DNA of 64,000 nt from Dryococelus australis (lineage: Eukaryota > Arthropoda > Insecta > Phasmatodea > Phasmatidae). The position numbers were made by a program, and so were the translations under genes. Shown here one piece after another: positions 12,831 to 24,330 of the stretch; position 1 is the first letter of the stretch; the number at the start of each line of letters is the position of its first letter. The stretch spans positions 289,054,966-289,118,965 of the forward strand of contig CM057009.1 in the NCBI GenBank assembly GCA_029891345.1, in the 5' to 3' direction. The notes below the pieces were generated by a model, which was given only the letters and a program-made list of their open reading frames with translations, did not search any database and was not told where the DNA came from.

Positions 12831-15690
12831 TGTAAATATAGATTCTCTTGTGTCGTGTTTAACCATAACTAATGATATTTATTTTCACTACTATTTACTG
12901 ACAGATAACTTCCAGATAGGTTGAATTCATATTATACATATATACGAATTCCAAAAATATTCTTGTATATGCTGGACGATATATTGAACCATGTTCAAAA
13001 ATGTGTACCATGATTGAAGAATGTATGTAGTTATAATATATGAGTTCACAAATGTGTACGGTCTGCCATTTACTGATATTTTCCTGAACAATCATTAGTC
13101 AGTGAATGATAACTTTGCAAATATACAAGTTTTGAAAGTATGTGGAGAATCAGGAATGCCATAAGTGGTTTATTCTGAGGATTACACACTTATATTTATA
13201 ATTCCAAGAAGTACTTATACATCCCAAAAATAGCATTTCAACTGAGAAAATTTCTGTATATTATTAGATACTATATTATCATGAAATAATTTGATCAAAC
13301 ATAACTCCAGATGTTTTGAATTCTTAAAAATACTCGCATTTCTATCCAGTATGCTGAAAATCTGTTTACAGATTTCCAAAAAAGCTGGTGAAATCGAAGT
13401 AAAACCATTCATAACTACACAGTATAAAAGGATGCTGAGTACATACTAATACATTTATAATAGATATGTTTAATTCTGAGGATAACCTACACATGCATAT
13501 ATTATGATGCAGAAAATACTGATAGTTGTCAAGTAAGGCTGTTGAATAACTAAAAAAATATATAATTAATGATAGAATAACAACATAATTTCTAGCTTCC
13601 TACCAAGTATGACAAACTTGGAGGATCATCTACAAATGCAAACAATATCATGATAAGTTACTAACCAATTCCAAAGAGAATATATTATAGTAATATGCAG
13701 ATATTAATTGTTTATTCTAACCAGAAATGTTGAAATCTAAAAATTCTCCACTTAAAGGTTCATAATATATTTAAATCCAGGAATTAACTGATCTTTTACT
13801 GTCAATTCTGCTAAGTAGCAGAGTATATACACAAAATATATATATTACAATAAATTACTGTGGTTTTACTATTAATTTTAAGCCATATGTGTTGAAATCA
13901 GAGGATATATATTAATTCTATAAGGCAAGTCTAGAAAATACTGATAAATTCGTGACTAGACAGTTGTTGATGTATATCTACATATATTTATATAGTTGGG
14001 AGGTAATACAAGAATTTAAAATTAGATACCTGGAAGATGTTTTGAGCTTTTCAGAATATCTATAATTATTATGGTAGTGCAAATAATGTACACATACATT
14101 TTCGATTTATATTTTGTACTCTATGCATAACAACATTATGTAATTTTTACTTCCCAACTAGGGCACAGAGTTCATTAGCCGAAGTTAAGAATATTGTGTT
14201 TACTCGATCAGATTTGCTTAACTAGTAAGTTAATACAGTACTCTTATTTACTTCATATTTCGGACCCTTTGAATACTCCAAAACACATAAGTCGGTTAAC
14301 CTCAGAGGATTACTACACAAACGTATATATTATGCCCTGAATCTAGTAAAAGCTTAATTCCCAATTTGTTGAACTTTGAGGTTACATTACATTTGTAAAT
14401 AGTCTTGCTATAATAAAGTATTGCATTTGTATCAGTCTGTTGTATTCTAACTTAAGTTAAAAATGTTTAGTACATTCCTGCCATCTATGTTGAAATAATT
14501 AGTTTTCCTAATAAATGTAAAATATATGCCGAATGCCTACTGAAATATTCCTGCCAGACAGGTTGATAAATGTTTAATCACCAATATGTAAATTATTGTG
14601 TACATTTTAATATTAGATACCTGAACAATAGTTATTACTGGATGCATAACCTCAATAATATAAATATATAGTATAATATTATTGCGAGAATATTTTCATA
14701 GACTCATTTAAGATATATGGAAAGCTGAGGATAATTCACTAATGTAGAGATCTGAAAAAATTGCATGTTCAATGACCTGCAGGCTAGACTTTATGGTCAG
14801 ATGTACAAATTGCAGATATGAACTGCACTTTGGTTTGCTGACACAGTGGAAGGTGACAATTCGACACTGTTCTCTAGGAGGTATGACCAAGGGAGTGAAG
14901 GTCATACGACTAATTTGATAGCATAATTGGCTGGTCAGTGGGGGGGGGGTGGAACTTCGCATAATAAAAGGTTTTTAAAAAAAATAATTTTAATAATGAG
15001 GGTATTAATAATAATTTGAAAAAAATATGTTTTAGGTTTTTTTTTACATATGTTTGGATATTTTATTGTTATAGGTTATGGTCAAAGGTTAGAGGAACTT
15101 ATGAGGCCAAACGATCTGACCCGAAGTTCACCTGGGTCTCACCTTGGGCCACTGATCCCTATCACCTTTTCTGGGAAAATTAGAAATGTTAGGTCATCCT
15201 TTTTTGCATTTTAAAATAAATTTGAATAAAAAAATTTTTTATACATTTTTTTGATTTTTAAAAGTTATTTTGTTGTTTGGGTTTCTAGGGCCAAAGGTCA
15301 AGGCCGTAGAGCTACCGACATGAGTTCAGATCTCATGGTTCTGAGTTACTGATCCATCTCACAAGAGTAACGAATCCATGTCGACTGTTAGAGAAAGAAA
15401 TTAATTTTTTGGAAAGAATCTTTTAAAACTACATTTTATAAAACATTAGTGATAAATTATTTTCGAAACTGAATTTTTTTTTAGGATTGTTTGGTATTTT
15501 TGGTTATAATTTAAGATATTGGTTGTCAAAGGTCCCCAGGATCAACGTCAAATGCAAAGGTCAATGGCCGAAGTCAGGGGTAAGACATCAATGACATCCA
15601 ATATAATGGTTGGGTGAAAACAAACATCTTGAAATCTGAAAGTTACAGCTCCACTGTCCCAGCACTTTTCCCAGAAGTGCCAATTGCCTA
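12831..15690 (+). repeat. Large tandem duplication, unit B
   Basis: Diverged copy of 8450-12830, lacking the segment that matches about 10450-12040, including the 115 bp minisatellite. Its end (about 14870-15660) repeats the TIR-like block, with GGGCCAAAGGTCA at 15288-15300, CACTGATCCCTA and a G-run at 14940-14949. No gene is seen. Confidence 0.75.
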
Positions 15691-16210
15691 ATACTATTAT
15701 GAGAAAAATGTACACATAGATTCTCTCTGGGTATGTTAACCATAACTAATTAAATTAAATTTAACTCCTTATATTTACTAACAGATAACTGCCAAATTTG
15801 TTGAATATATATTATACATCTTTATATGGATACCAAAAATATCATCATATATTGTGGACGAAATATTGAACTTTATTCACAAATGTGTACCATAAACCAA
15901 GAATGCAATGATAGATTTTCTAGCTTTTATTTGTGAATTCACAAATGTGTACAATATGCCATTTACTGAAAATACGACAGATATGTGATATCTACCGAGA
16001 TGGTACATGCATTCGAAGATGATGATTGCCTACCAAAATGGAAGTCGCCTTCAAAGATGGCCATTAGTAGCATCTACTAAGTTTGTGGTTGCCTACCAAG
16101 TTGGCTGACTGGGAATTACCAAGGGATTCGATGTCATCCGATTAATTTGTTTGGGTAATTTGTGCGAGAGAGAGGGGCGGAACATCACCAAATAAATCGT
16201 TTTTTTTTCT
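15691..16210 (+). repeat. Large tandem duplication, partial unit C
   Basis: The first ~280 bases match the start of units A and B (CACAAATGTGTACAATATGCC at 15940 against 13041). From about 15990 the sequence jumps to the part of unit A at 11910-12130, including GAGAGAGGGGCGGAACATCA, shared with 12099-12118. C is therefore an internally deleted third unit. Confidence 0.7.
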
Positions 16211-16218
16211 TAGTAGAG

Positions 16219-16432
16219 ACAGAATTTCGAGACTTAAAACAGGTCTTGGGTGAACTTGCTGTTGCCTTTGGCCACGGAAGGATGAAACAGTACTAACTGC
16301 AATTGATCCTGGTTAAATCAATAATGAATTTGAGGAGCCAGAATTTCAAGAGTTAAAGCAGGTCTAGGATGAACTTGCCGGTGCCTTTGGCCTAAGAGGG
16401 AAGCAACAGTACCAACTGTAATTGATCCTGAA
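16219..16432 (+). repeat. Two-copy 120 bp repeat with coding look
   Basis: The copies start at 16219 and 16339 (CAGAATTTC.AGA.TTAAA.CAGGTCT). Each reads, in a similar frame, as a short acidic/hydrophobic peptide of the type EF.ELKQV..ELA.AFG, with stops at different places. It could be a fragment of a repeat protein, but nothing else supports a gene. No feature was recognised from 16433 to 16930. Confidence 0.45.
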
Positions 16433-16929
16433 ATGCTTCATGCTAAGATGTAGCATTCAAACAAATACTCTGAATATAAATAATAAGATTTGTTTCTGGC
16501 ATTTGCGATGGTATTAGAAAGTATTATGATAAAAATAATGACAGATCATTTCGTTGTCACGCATGCACTATATTCTTGATCATACTCTAAACATTAATCA
16601 GTGAGAATTGAGCCAATTCAGTTAAAACACTGAAAAGTAAGCTTTTGATAATAAGTGCCAGATAGCTAATTAATATGGTGGTTGAATTTCACTTCTTTAA
16701 TTGTGGGCTTCCAACTGAATGTCCAAAATGTAATTGCTATAAATCACTTGTTCCCAGTTAATCTGTTTGATTCGCCGGTCAGCAGTTGTTTTCAAAGTGG
16801 CATTAGGTGAACGTTATTTCACTGATTGATATCACTAATTCGGAATTAGAGTGTAAATTTATAACTAAATTATCTTGTAATTAAAAAATTATTTCAAGAA
16901 AGTTTAAAATCCAAAAATTAAATTTCTTT

Positions 16930-18858
16930 AAATATTTAATTAACTGCTTTACAAATATTTTGATTTGTTTAAAAAGTCCTATATCTAAGGTTAACTTATG
17001 AATATAATAGTATATTTGGACAAATTTCTATTGATTTTAATAGATTTTTATTTATTCCACTAATTTTACAATTTCTTTCAAAGAGTGATCCTTATTTATA
17101 GAGTAGAGAATGCAGTATGTAATGGTAATCATGATTTAAGTGATTACTTTTAGACAACGGTATCTGCAGTGCAGATCTGCTGAGATCTAAGGTAGCCATA
17201 TGCTAGTAGTGTAACCGTTCAACATTATAGCATTGGGCAGTGAGTATTAATTGCAAGACATAACTTGTTACCTGACACGAGTTTTGCCTGTAATTAATAC
17301 TTTCCGGCTTGCTACTCTTGCCATGGAAGTAATAAGTCATGAAGGATTAACAGTACTTCTGAAGAAAACGTGCATATGTTTAGAAAATATTTACACGGTT
17401 TTGCCAGTCTTTGCTCATAAGTGTGCTGCTTTCCAAGTATAAACGGAATACTGTCTTTCTCATTTTTATGTAAGTCAACAAAATTAGCCATAGACTTTCG
17501 TGTTAGTGTGTTGGAGAAATATAGTAAACAATTACAATTTCAAGAATCCGTTTTTTTTCTTTCATATCTAATGTGTGAATATATCTATTTATGTAATATA
17601 ATGCTCATTTCATTCGGCTATCGAGCAATTCCAAGAAACTCATTTTATCTGCGATATTCACTTTCTTGGTTTTATCTAAGTTCACGAAAACTATTTCATG
17701 TATTTCTAAATCACATAATTTTGGCACGACTGACAAAAGCGAGCCAGTGTTACCATTATATACTTTTATGTGCAAATAACAGTTTCAATTACTTTTTTTT
17801 CATCGTGGGCTTTCCACGTGTTAAATATCATTTTTGATCACTACTGCACATGATTGTTTTGTGTAGGACTTTGTAAAGTCCCCCAGTTTTATGCTTGAAA
17901 GTTTCGCAAGGCATGACTTACAGACTAAGTTATAACCTGTTTTAAGTTAACACCTATGCCTTACTCGGGATTCAAACCTAGAGCCTTCCGCATCCCAGAT
18001 TGGTGGTGCACCGACTGACTGTGCCACAGGAGGTCGGCACTGAACATGATGTACGTGGATTGAGACTCGTTCCTGGAAAGTGTAAGTTAACAGTTTGATA
18101 ATAGAAATTCAAGCCACATTTAGTTTAGTCGTATTTGGTAAATACATGTCCAGATAGGCCAATATTTAAGTGCTTCATTGAGACCACACACCTCCATCTT
18201 AAGTTATCGGTGAAGTTTTCCAAGAGAATTTTTAGTATGGTACACACGAGTATGAATACATCTGCTTGTGGTCAGTCACTAAATTATTCTGTAATTATGC
18301 CTTAAAAAGTCCAATGGTACAGCAAGTGTGCCATAGTAAACAGCGGAAGATAATCTGCAGTTTTATGTGGTGAGAGAACTTTCTGCCCACATGATATGAT
18401 TGTAGTTAACGTGAGCTTATTTTATCTAAAGAGCAATACGTAAGCAAAAAACAGTTTGAAACTATTTCAATGCTGTTAATGATGCATGTGCAATAAAAAT
18501 GTAACTATTTACATGGGTACTATAAGAAATACATAATGTATCAATACAAACCTTTTAAAATCAACAAGCAATAAAGCATTTTAAACGATAATGGTCTTAC
18601 TTATACTAATTAACTTTTAAATTAATATTGTTTTTCAATTTAGATTATTAAAGTTCACTTCTAATACGGTTTTCTAAGAACCATACATTTTTTAACACAA
18701 CATTTTTTATCAGTTCTTGCCATCGTTTTCAATAATGGTAACTCGCCTTTTGATGGTGTGAAATTCGGTGAATATTGTGACACAACCAGCATGTTTAGAA
18801 ATCTGTCACACAAAAAATAACCTCATAAGTTTGTATATTTAACTATTGCAATCTTATA
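16930..18858 (+). repeat. Repeat R2, copy 2, first part
   Basis: Aligns to copy 1 (about 640-2390). The long open frame at 17421-17837 lies inside it and is not preserved in copy 1, so it is not taken as a gene. The copy is interrupted at 18858 by a transposon and resumes at 21264. Confidence 0.8.
17961..18030 (-). repeat. tRNA-derived SINE-like piece
   Basis: On the minus strand an A-box-like TGGCACAGTCAGTCGG (18026-18011) is followed by a strong B box, GGTTTGAATCCCG (17978-17966). It sits within R2 copy 2. It lacks convincing terminal pairing and is called a SINE head or tRNA relic rather than a tRNA gene. Confidence 0.5.
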
Positions 18859-20267
18859 CACTGCTCAAATAAATTAACGGGACATAATTTTGGTTGACTA
18901 AAGAATTTTTCCAGGTTTTGTTTAAAGGATGATTTTTGTTTGGAGTTGTTCTGACATTCTGTCCAAAGACTACCAAAAGTAGCAACATACGTTGGTCCAA
19001 TGGTTTGGCATTTCGTTGGAAAGGTTGGCAATATGTTGGGTTAGAAAACATACACGAATACAACATTGGCCCTACGTAATATGCCAACCACATTTTTGCA
19101 CAAAAATTTTAATGAGATACCTTAGAAAAACATACATCAACATCTCACTATATCAAAAAATGACATATGTTGCAAGAGCCTTTTTTAAAAACCATAATTT
19201 CGTTCGCTAAATTTTGGCAACACGTTGGTAGACATACTGTTGGTAATGTGTATGTATATTTATGTTGGACCAACTTTGTGAAACCAACATTTTATGGCAA
19301 AGTTAGGGAATATATATTATTAATTAAAACAATGTTCCTTTCCTGCACTTTATGAAATACAAATGTTTTTTCATGATACTGCCAATTTCTCACTCAAATA
19401 TGCGTAGCTGGTTTTATGTTGGAACAATGTTGGTAATCGAACAGTTGGGGTTTGGTAATTTTTCGTTAGTTGGGTCATCGTTGTGTAACCAACTTAATTT
19501 CAACAATGTTACATAGAAAGTTTGGGATGAAAAAAAATCATAGTTTTCCATGTTTGCTTAAACATTGCTTTTTTAAATACATTAACTAATTGTATTTAAA
19601 TTATATTTTGATGGTCATGGTTGGCTGATTGCTGGCAACTAGTTGGTAAACATACGAAATTTTTTTGTTGGCCTAACGTTGGTTGAACATCTGGTTTTCA
19701 CATTTGGCCAATGTTGGAAAACATAAGTTGGCACAACGTCAAAATGGTAATCAGGGCAATGTTGGCCGAACGTGTATTTTTGCATTGGCTGCCAACTGAA
19801 ATATGGTGCTGAACCAACATTATTGGGCCAATGAAAATTAATAGTTTTCGGCACGCTTTCCTAAATTATCTTTCGTTCAAACATATGCCATATCAATTAA
19901 AAAACCTACTAACTAATGTTGGTATTATATTGGTTATTCGTAGTATTTTGATAATTTGCTAAAATTATACTGTTATCTCTTTCAGAAAGACATTAATACT
20001 GTCATTTATCCACAGTTAGAAATGTTATGCAAATATGTGTTATTTCATACACAATGCCAACTAATAAACATCGTTTAGCCAACATACAGTATAACCATAA
20101 TTTTAAATCAATATTAGGGTATAGGTATTCTTAATTAAAACAATGCCCATTTACTATATTTAATGAAGTGCAAATATTTTTCACATAACTGAGCATTTTT
20201 CTTTGAAATGTGTTTTGTTGTTCTTATGTTGGGACATAGTTGGAGACCAAACAGTTTATAATTATAA

Positions 20268-20501
20268 GCTGTTCACGGTAAAGTGAACACTTTTTTAAGG
20301 CCCTTATAAATGTTTCCTTTACTCCAATTTCCATCTTCCTGCTGCCTTTTTAATATAAGCATTGAAATGTGACCTATTAACACAGTGTATATATTTCACC
20401 GCCCTCAAAATCTAATGCCAGAGGCTGCAATAAGATATTTTTATTAGTGGTTAGTGCCTTTTGGGAGGGCCTTAAAAAGTGCTCATTTTATCGTGAACAG
20501 C
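20268..20501 (+). mobile_element. MITE with GCTGTTCACGG ends
   Basis: A 234-base element. Its left end, GCTGTTCACGGTAAAGTGAA, is mirrored by the right end (minus strand GCTGTTCACGATAAAATGAG), and both continue CACTTTTT.AAGGCCC. No coding capacity. It is nested in the 2.4 kb element. A related pair of ends bounds 28852-29263, and single ends occur at 23487 and 60338. Confidence 0.75.
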
Positions 20502-20754
20502 CTACAATACTTTTAATTTAGCTTATTGTTCGGTTTAGCCAATATTATGTAACTAACGTATTACCAACAATATTTACTATATTATATATGTGATGAAAAA
20601 ATTATAAACAATTCTTCATTTTTGCTTACCATATTTTAATACATATCTTTTTCAATTAGATATTTATGGTCATGCATGGCTGATTGATGGCAGCACGTTG
20701 GTAGACATAGTTGGTAATTGGCAAGAATTTTGTATATTAGGCCATCACTGTATA

Positions 20755-20825
20755 TTCGAGCCAGTGGATAAGATGTCGGGTTGATAATCTGAACATTGTG
20801 GGTTCGAATCCGATATCTACCAAAT
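20755..20825 (+). repeat. tRNA-like SINE head
   Basis: A perfect B box (GGTTCGAATCC, 20801-20811) follows an A-box-like GAGCCAGTGGATAAGATG (from 20758) at tRNA-like spacing. The acceptor stem is not convincing, so a functional tRNA is not claimed. Confidence 0.5.
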
Positions 20826-21263
20826 GGATTTTTAAGGCTGTAATGTGAAGTGGTATGAAATATTTATTAAGAGGGTTTATATATTTTTTTTTAATTTTGT
20901 TGTTTCATTACATTTATTTAAAAACACTGGTAAACAATGTTGGTAGAACATTTTTTATTTGTTGGCATTATGTATGCAATAACTCGTCTTCGCAAAACAT
21001 TGCTAACATACGGGCAAATGGGAGCCATACCAGATGATAAAGGGTTTCCTTATGGGAATGTGCCAAAAATGAGAAGATGATTCATCTTGGTTTAGGACAT
21101 AAAAGTGTTTAATGTCCAATTGCAGCATTAATGAGTACATTGAGACATAAACAATATATGTACTCCAGTTAGGTAAAAATTTGATTGGATACTGACACCA
21201 TTGTGTACACAACACGTGTGTGTTGTGTTCCACATCGTGTCCCTCTAATTGTTCTGAGAAGTG

Positions 21264-21440
21264 TATATACTACATCCATAGTATAAGTGGTTTGTCTGGG
21301 AAATTTTCCGGTATGTTTTTAAACTACTCTGAATAAATTTAAGACAATATTCTTTAAGCTATAATATTGACAGAGTAATAACTGCTGTGCTATATGAAAG
21401 TTATAGACGATATTAAGTGTATTATGTGTCTTCGGATGAC
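21264..21440 (+). repeat. Repeat R2, copy 2, second part
   Basis: Continues the alignment to copy 1 (about 2400-2600) after the transposon. Shared words are TTTGTCTGG/TTTGACTG, AATAACTGCTGTGCTAT and ATGTGTCTTCG. Similarity fades after about 21440. Confidence 0.75.
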
Positions 21441-23069
21441 ACAAATTCATACAAAAGAAAAAAATATATATTTGCATTGTGGTACTGTCTTATATTCCTA
21501 ATACGATTATCAATGTATAAAGGCCTTTATAATCATTACAAGTGCAAAAGTATTTTGACCTAAAATATGGTGGAAGCCCCAATTCTGGTTCGTAGGAGAG
21601 GGTGGAACTAAATATCCCTATTTCTAGAACGTAGTTCTTCGGCCAGCATGCAGACTCTGTTGTATCTTATTTTGTTAGCATCCAGAAGGCAATCTAGTGT
21701 CCATTAGCTTGACGAAGTGCAAAACTCCAGCGTGCCAAATGTACAAGAAGGTGAAGTTTTTTTTTTCAAGGTGAGTGGTATCAGTTCATATGTACTCTTG
21801 TGAAACCACAGGTTCAGCTATCACACACGTTAAATTTTCTCTGATATGGTTGTGACAGAATGTGTATTAGAATACATTTTACTTTAAGTGATAAAATATA
21901 TGACTCAATCACCGATAAAAATAATTACGGCAATAATTGGCTGCAAGTGTTATACATTCGAGTGAGCCTGCCTTCTGTACACCTTATATATGACAATGCG
22001 ATGTGTAATATATTTTTTGTTTACAACAGAACCTCTAACATCACTTATACTACAATAATAAAGTACAAAATAATAATAGTTCTGGCCATTAACACATTAT
22101 TTGTATAATCTAAAAAATAACTGCATAAAAATATTTATGAACTGTGTATTACCAGAAGCAGAAAAGTGCTCTTCGACTGATTTTATATCACCTTTTGTCT
22201 ACATTGTAAATTATGGTTAAATTTCTACGATGATGAATGCATTAAATACTGACATGCTTTCTCGTGTAATTCAAACTGTCAACTAACTGTTCACATATTT
22301 TTAGAAATTTACACCAGATACTCTACATACTTGCAGGAATGCTAATTGAATGAAATAACTACGGAATTTTGGTTTCCTTGCAGTTTCCAAGTTAAATGGT
22401 GGATCTAATTAAAAATTTCTTCATATTTTTTATTGTTTTGTGTCACTCTGTGCTTGTATATTATTAATATCTGCTTGTATTTCTATGATTTCATACCGGA
22501 TTGTAAGGTTACTCTATACACTAAACTGCATTAAACTCGAAATTAACAATTAAAAACATTCAAAATTTCGAATATTCATGTAAAGGTTTTATAGTTAAAT
22601 TTATCACCACAATGTAGCTGTTTATTTTCTTTGCCCCCAATCACGTACTTCTATAGCGCTTGTTTACATCTTATCTCCATGTTTTAAAGATTACTCTTAA
22701 TGACGGGATATCCTCATTCAGTGCACTATTAGTCCAACTAGACTACATGGAATGTTCCCTCTACGTTTATTTAACACTAAAGCTAGCAAATACTTCTAGC
22801 AACTCCATGCGGCAAGGCCAGTTGGTCAATCGTTTCCTGTAACACTCCTCAAATGTTATATCGTGGAGCCTTCACTTCGCAGCTATTGCGTAATGGCTGT
22901 TGTTCTCAGACACAGGACAGCAACCAGCTGACTTACATTTGCAGTGGCATCATGGATATTTGTCACATAATTTTTCTAAACACCATCAAATTAGATCACA
23001 ATATTATTAGTAATATACTTGCTGAGCTCTGGCATGGCAGTACTTGAAGTAAACAATCTGCGGATCTCC
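21441..23069. other. Gene-less stretch
   Basis: No recognisable coding frame, RNA gene or repeat. The open frames at 21860-22108 and 22660-23047 are short, AT-driven and match nothing else in the window. Confidence 0.5.
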
Positions 23070-24000
23070 ATCTCGGGTTACGGTAGAAAGTATTCAGTTT
23101 GGACCATCGGTGCTAAGAATGATGTCGCATAACACAAGTCAGTTTCTTCAGCACTGGTCTTGTTAACTAATATGAGTTCAGTGCTGAGTAACTACTATTT
23201 GGCTTGCTGGTAATCTAGTGGAAGCACCACGATGCAGAGGAACACGCTCCTTCAGATACTGTGAGTATATCTGCCAATGAACCTTTATAAAACCTGCATT
23301 AAAATATTTTGCTAGAAACTAATATATTTGATGTAAAATTATGTACTTCTATAAAAAAAATACACATCTGAAACAATTGCAACTCGTGCACACAGAGGCA
23401 AGCATGAGTATATGTTAAAATCCACCACAACTCAAATAGTGTAAAAATGTTCGTTGCGTTTACTTTCTGGTGCAGAGTACACACTCATATAAGCTGTTCA
23501 CAGTAAACTTAGCGCTTCTGAAAGCCCTGTTTGAAAAATTTATATATGCTTGTTTTATTTCCTTTCTTCATACGTCAGTCCACTGAAACTGTGCAATATT
23601 AGAAAAGCAAACTACATACAAATTTGTTATTTTTCACAGATATGCAATTAAATATACATAAAACAAAATGTTTTATATTAGTGTTCACAAATGTTTACCC
23701 AACACGTTTAGTTCAAAATTAATACATGGAACTACATTCGCTCCATTGTTTAAAAATGTACCAGGTGATTGTCACACATCGTGTGTCCGTTAAAATATAT
23801 CCGGGTATGAGAAGTGACATTTTTCGAAGGTCGATTTCGAAATAAATCAGTTAACTCTGAACATCCTATAGTACTAAGATTAACGTTAAACCCATTCTGA
23901 ATCACTACACACAAATAAATACGTAATGCACAGGAATCATATACTTGAACAATTCTTTAAACACCAAGTTTCAAAAGCCCAACCATCTCCCTTGCAAATA
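23070..24000 (+). repeat. Dispersed repeat R1, copy
   Basis: Aligns by eye to 59150-60800. Landmarks are GAACACGCTCCTTCAGATACTGTGAGTAT-type sequence near 23240 (single copy here, the unit that became a seven-copy array at 59252), AGTGTAAAAATGTT (23438 and 60287), GCTGTTCAC (23487 and 60339), ATTAGAAAAGCAAAC (23601 and 60488) and ACATTTTTCGAAG (23818 and 60691). No gene is conserved between copies. Confidence 0.7.
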
Positions 24001-24119
24001 ATTTGTAGATCACGCTACTGTCCTAGTTTGAGATGGGTTCGTATTACTATTAGCAGTAGTAGGGGCATGCCGGTTTCATTTCACTTCTGATTATTAGGAT
24101 TACCCTTTTGATATCAAAT

Positions 24120-24330
24120 TGATTTAAAGGGTTAATAATTAATCCGATATTAATAAGTTCAAAAAACTTTAGTCCGATTTTAATCCGATGGAAATTTTCT
24201 CGTTAATCCTTAATCCGATCTTATTATGATTGATTTTTTTGTATATTCTCATCGAATAAAATGGTATGAAATTTTGATTGATTGATCCAATTTATTTAAT
24301 TAAATCAATCAATCAAAAATAGTTTTGTGA
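24120..24330. repeat. TAATCCGAT words and inverted repeat
   Basis: Four TAATCCGAT or AGTCCGAT words occur in 24130-24220. ATTTTGATTGATTGAT (24271-24286) is mirrored by ATCAATCAATCAAAAAT (24304-24320), giving a ~16-base stem with an ~18-base loop. It may be the end of a small MITE. Confidence 0.5.

Larger units (their letters stand above)
18859..21263 (+). mobile_element. 2.4 kb TIR transposon, non-autonomous
   Basis: The left end begins CACTGCTCAAATAAATTAAC and the right end, read inward on the minus strand, begins CACTTCTCAGAACAATTAGA. The two match at about 22 of 30 positions and continue GGGACA. The direct repeat TATA flanks both ends (18855-18858 and 21264-21267), and the uninterrupted R2 copy 1 provides the empty site. 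No transposase frame was recognised, so it is probably mobilised in trans. The interior is dense in TTGGT and CCAAC words on both strands and carries a small MITE and a tRNA-like piece. The superfamily cannot be named from the ends alone; TSD length and termini would need a repeat library. Confidence 0.75.

Noticed and set aside
17421..17837. 138-residue hydrophobic open frame, possible membrane protein
   Set aside because: It lies in R2 copy 2, and the aligned region of copy 1 has stops and shifts. The hydrophobicity comes from T-rich codons.
20755..20825. Possible functional tRNA gene
   Set aside because: A and B boxes are present, but the acceptor stem does not pair convincingly, so only a SINE head is claimed.
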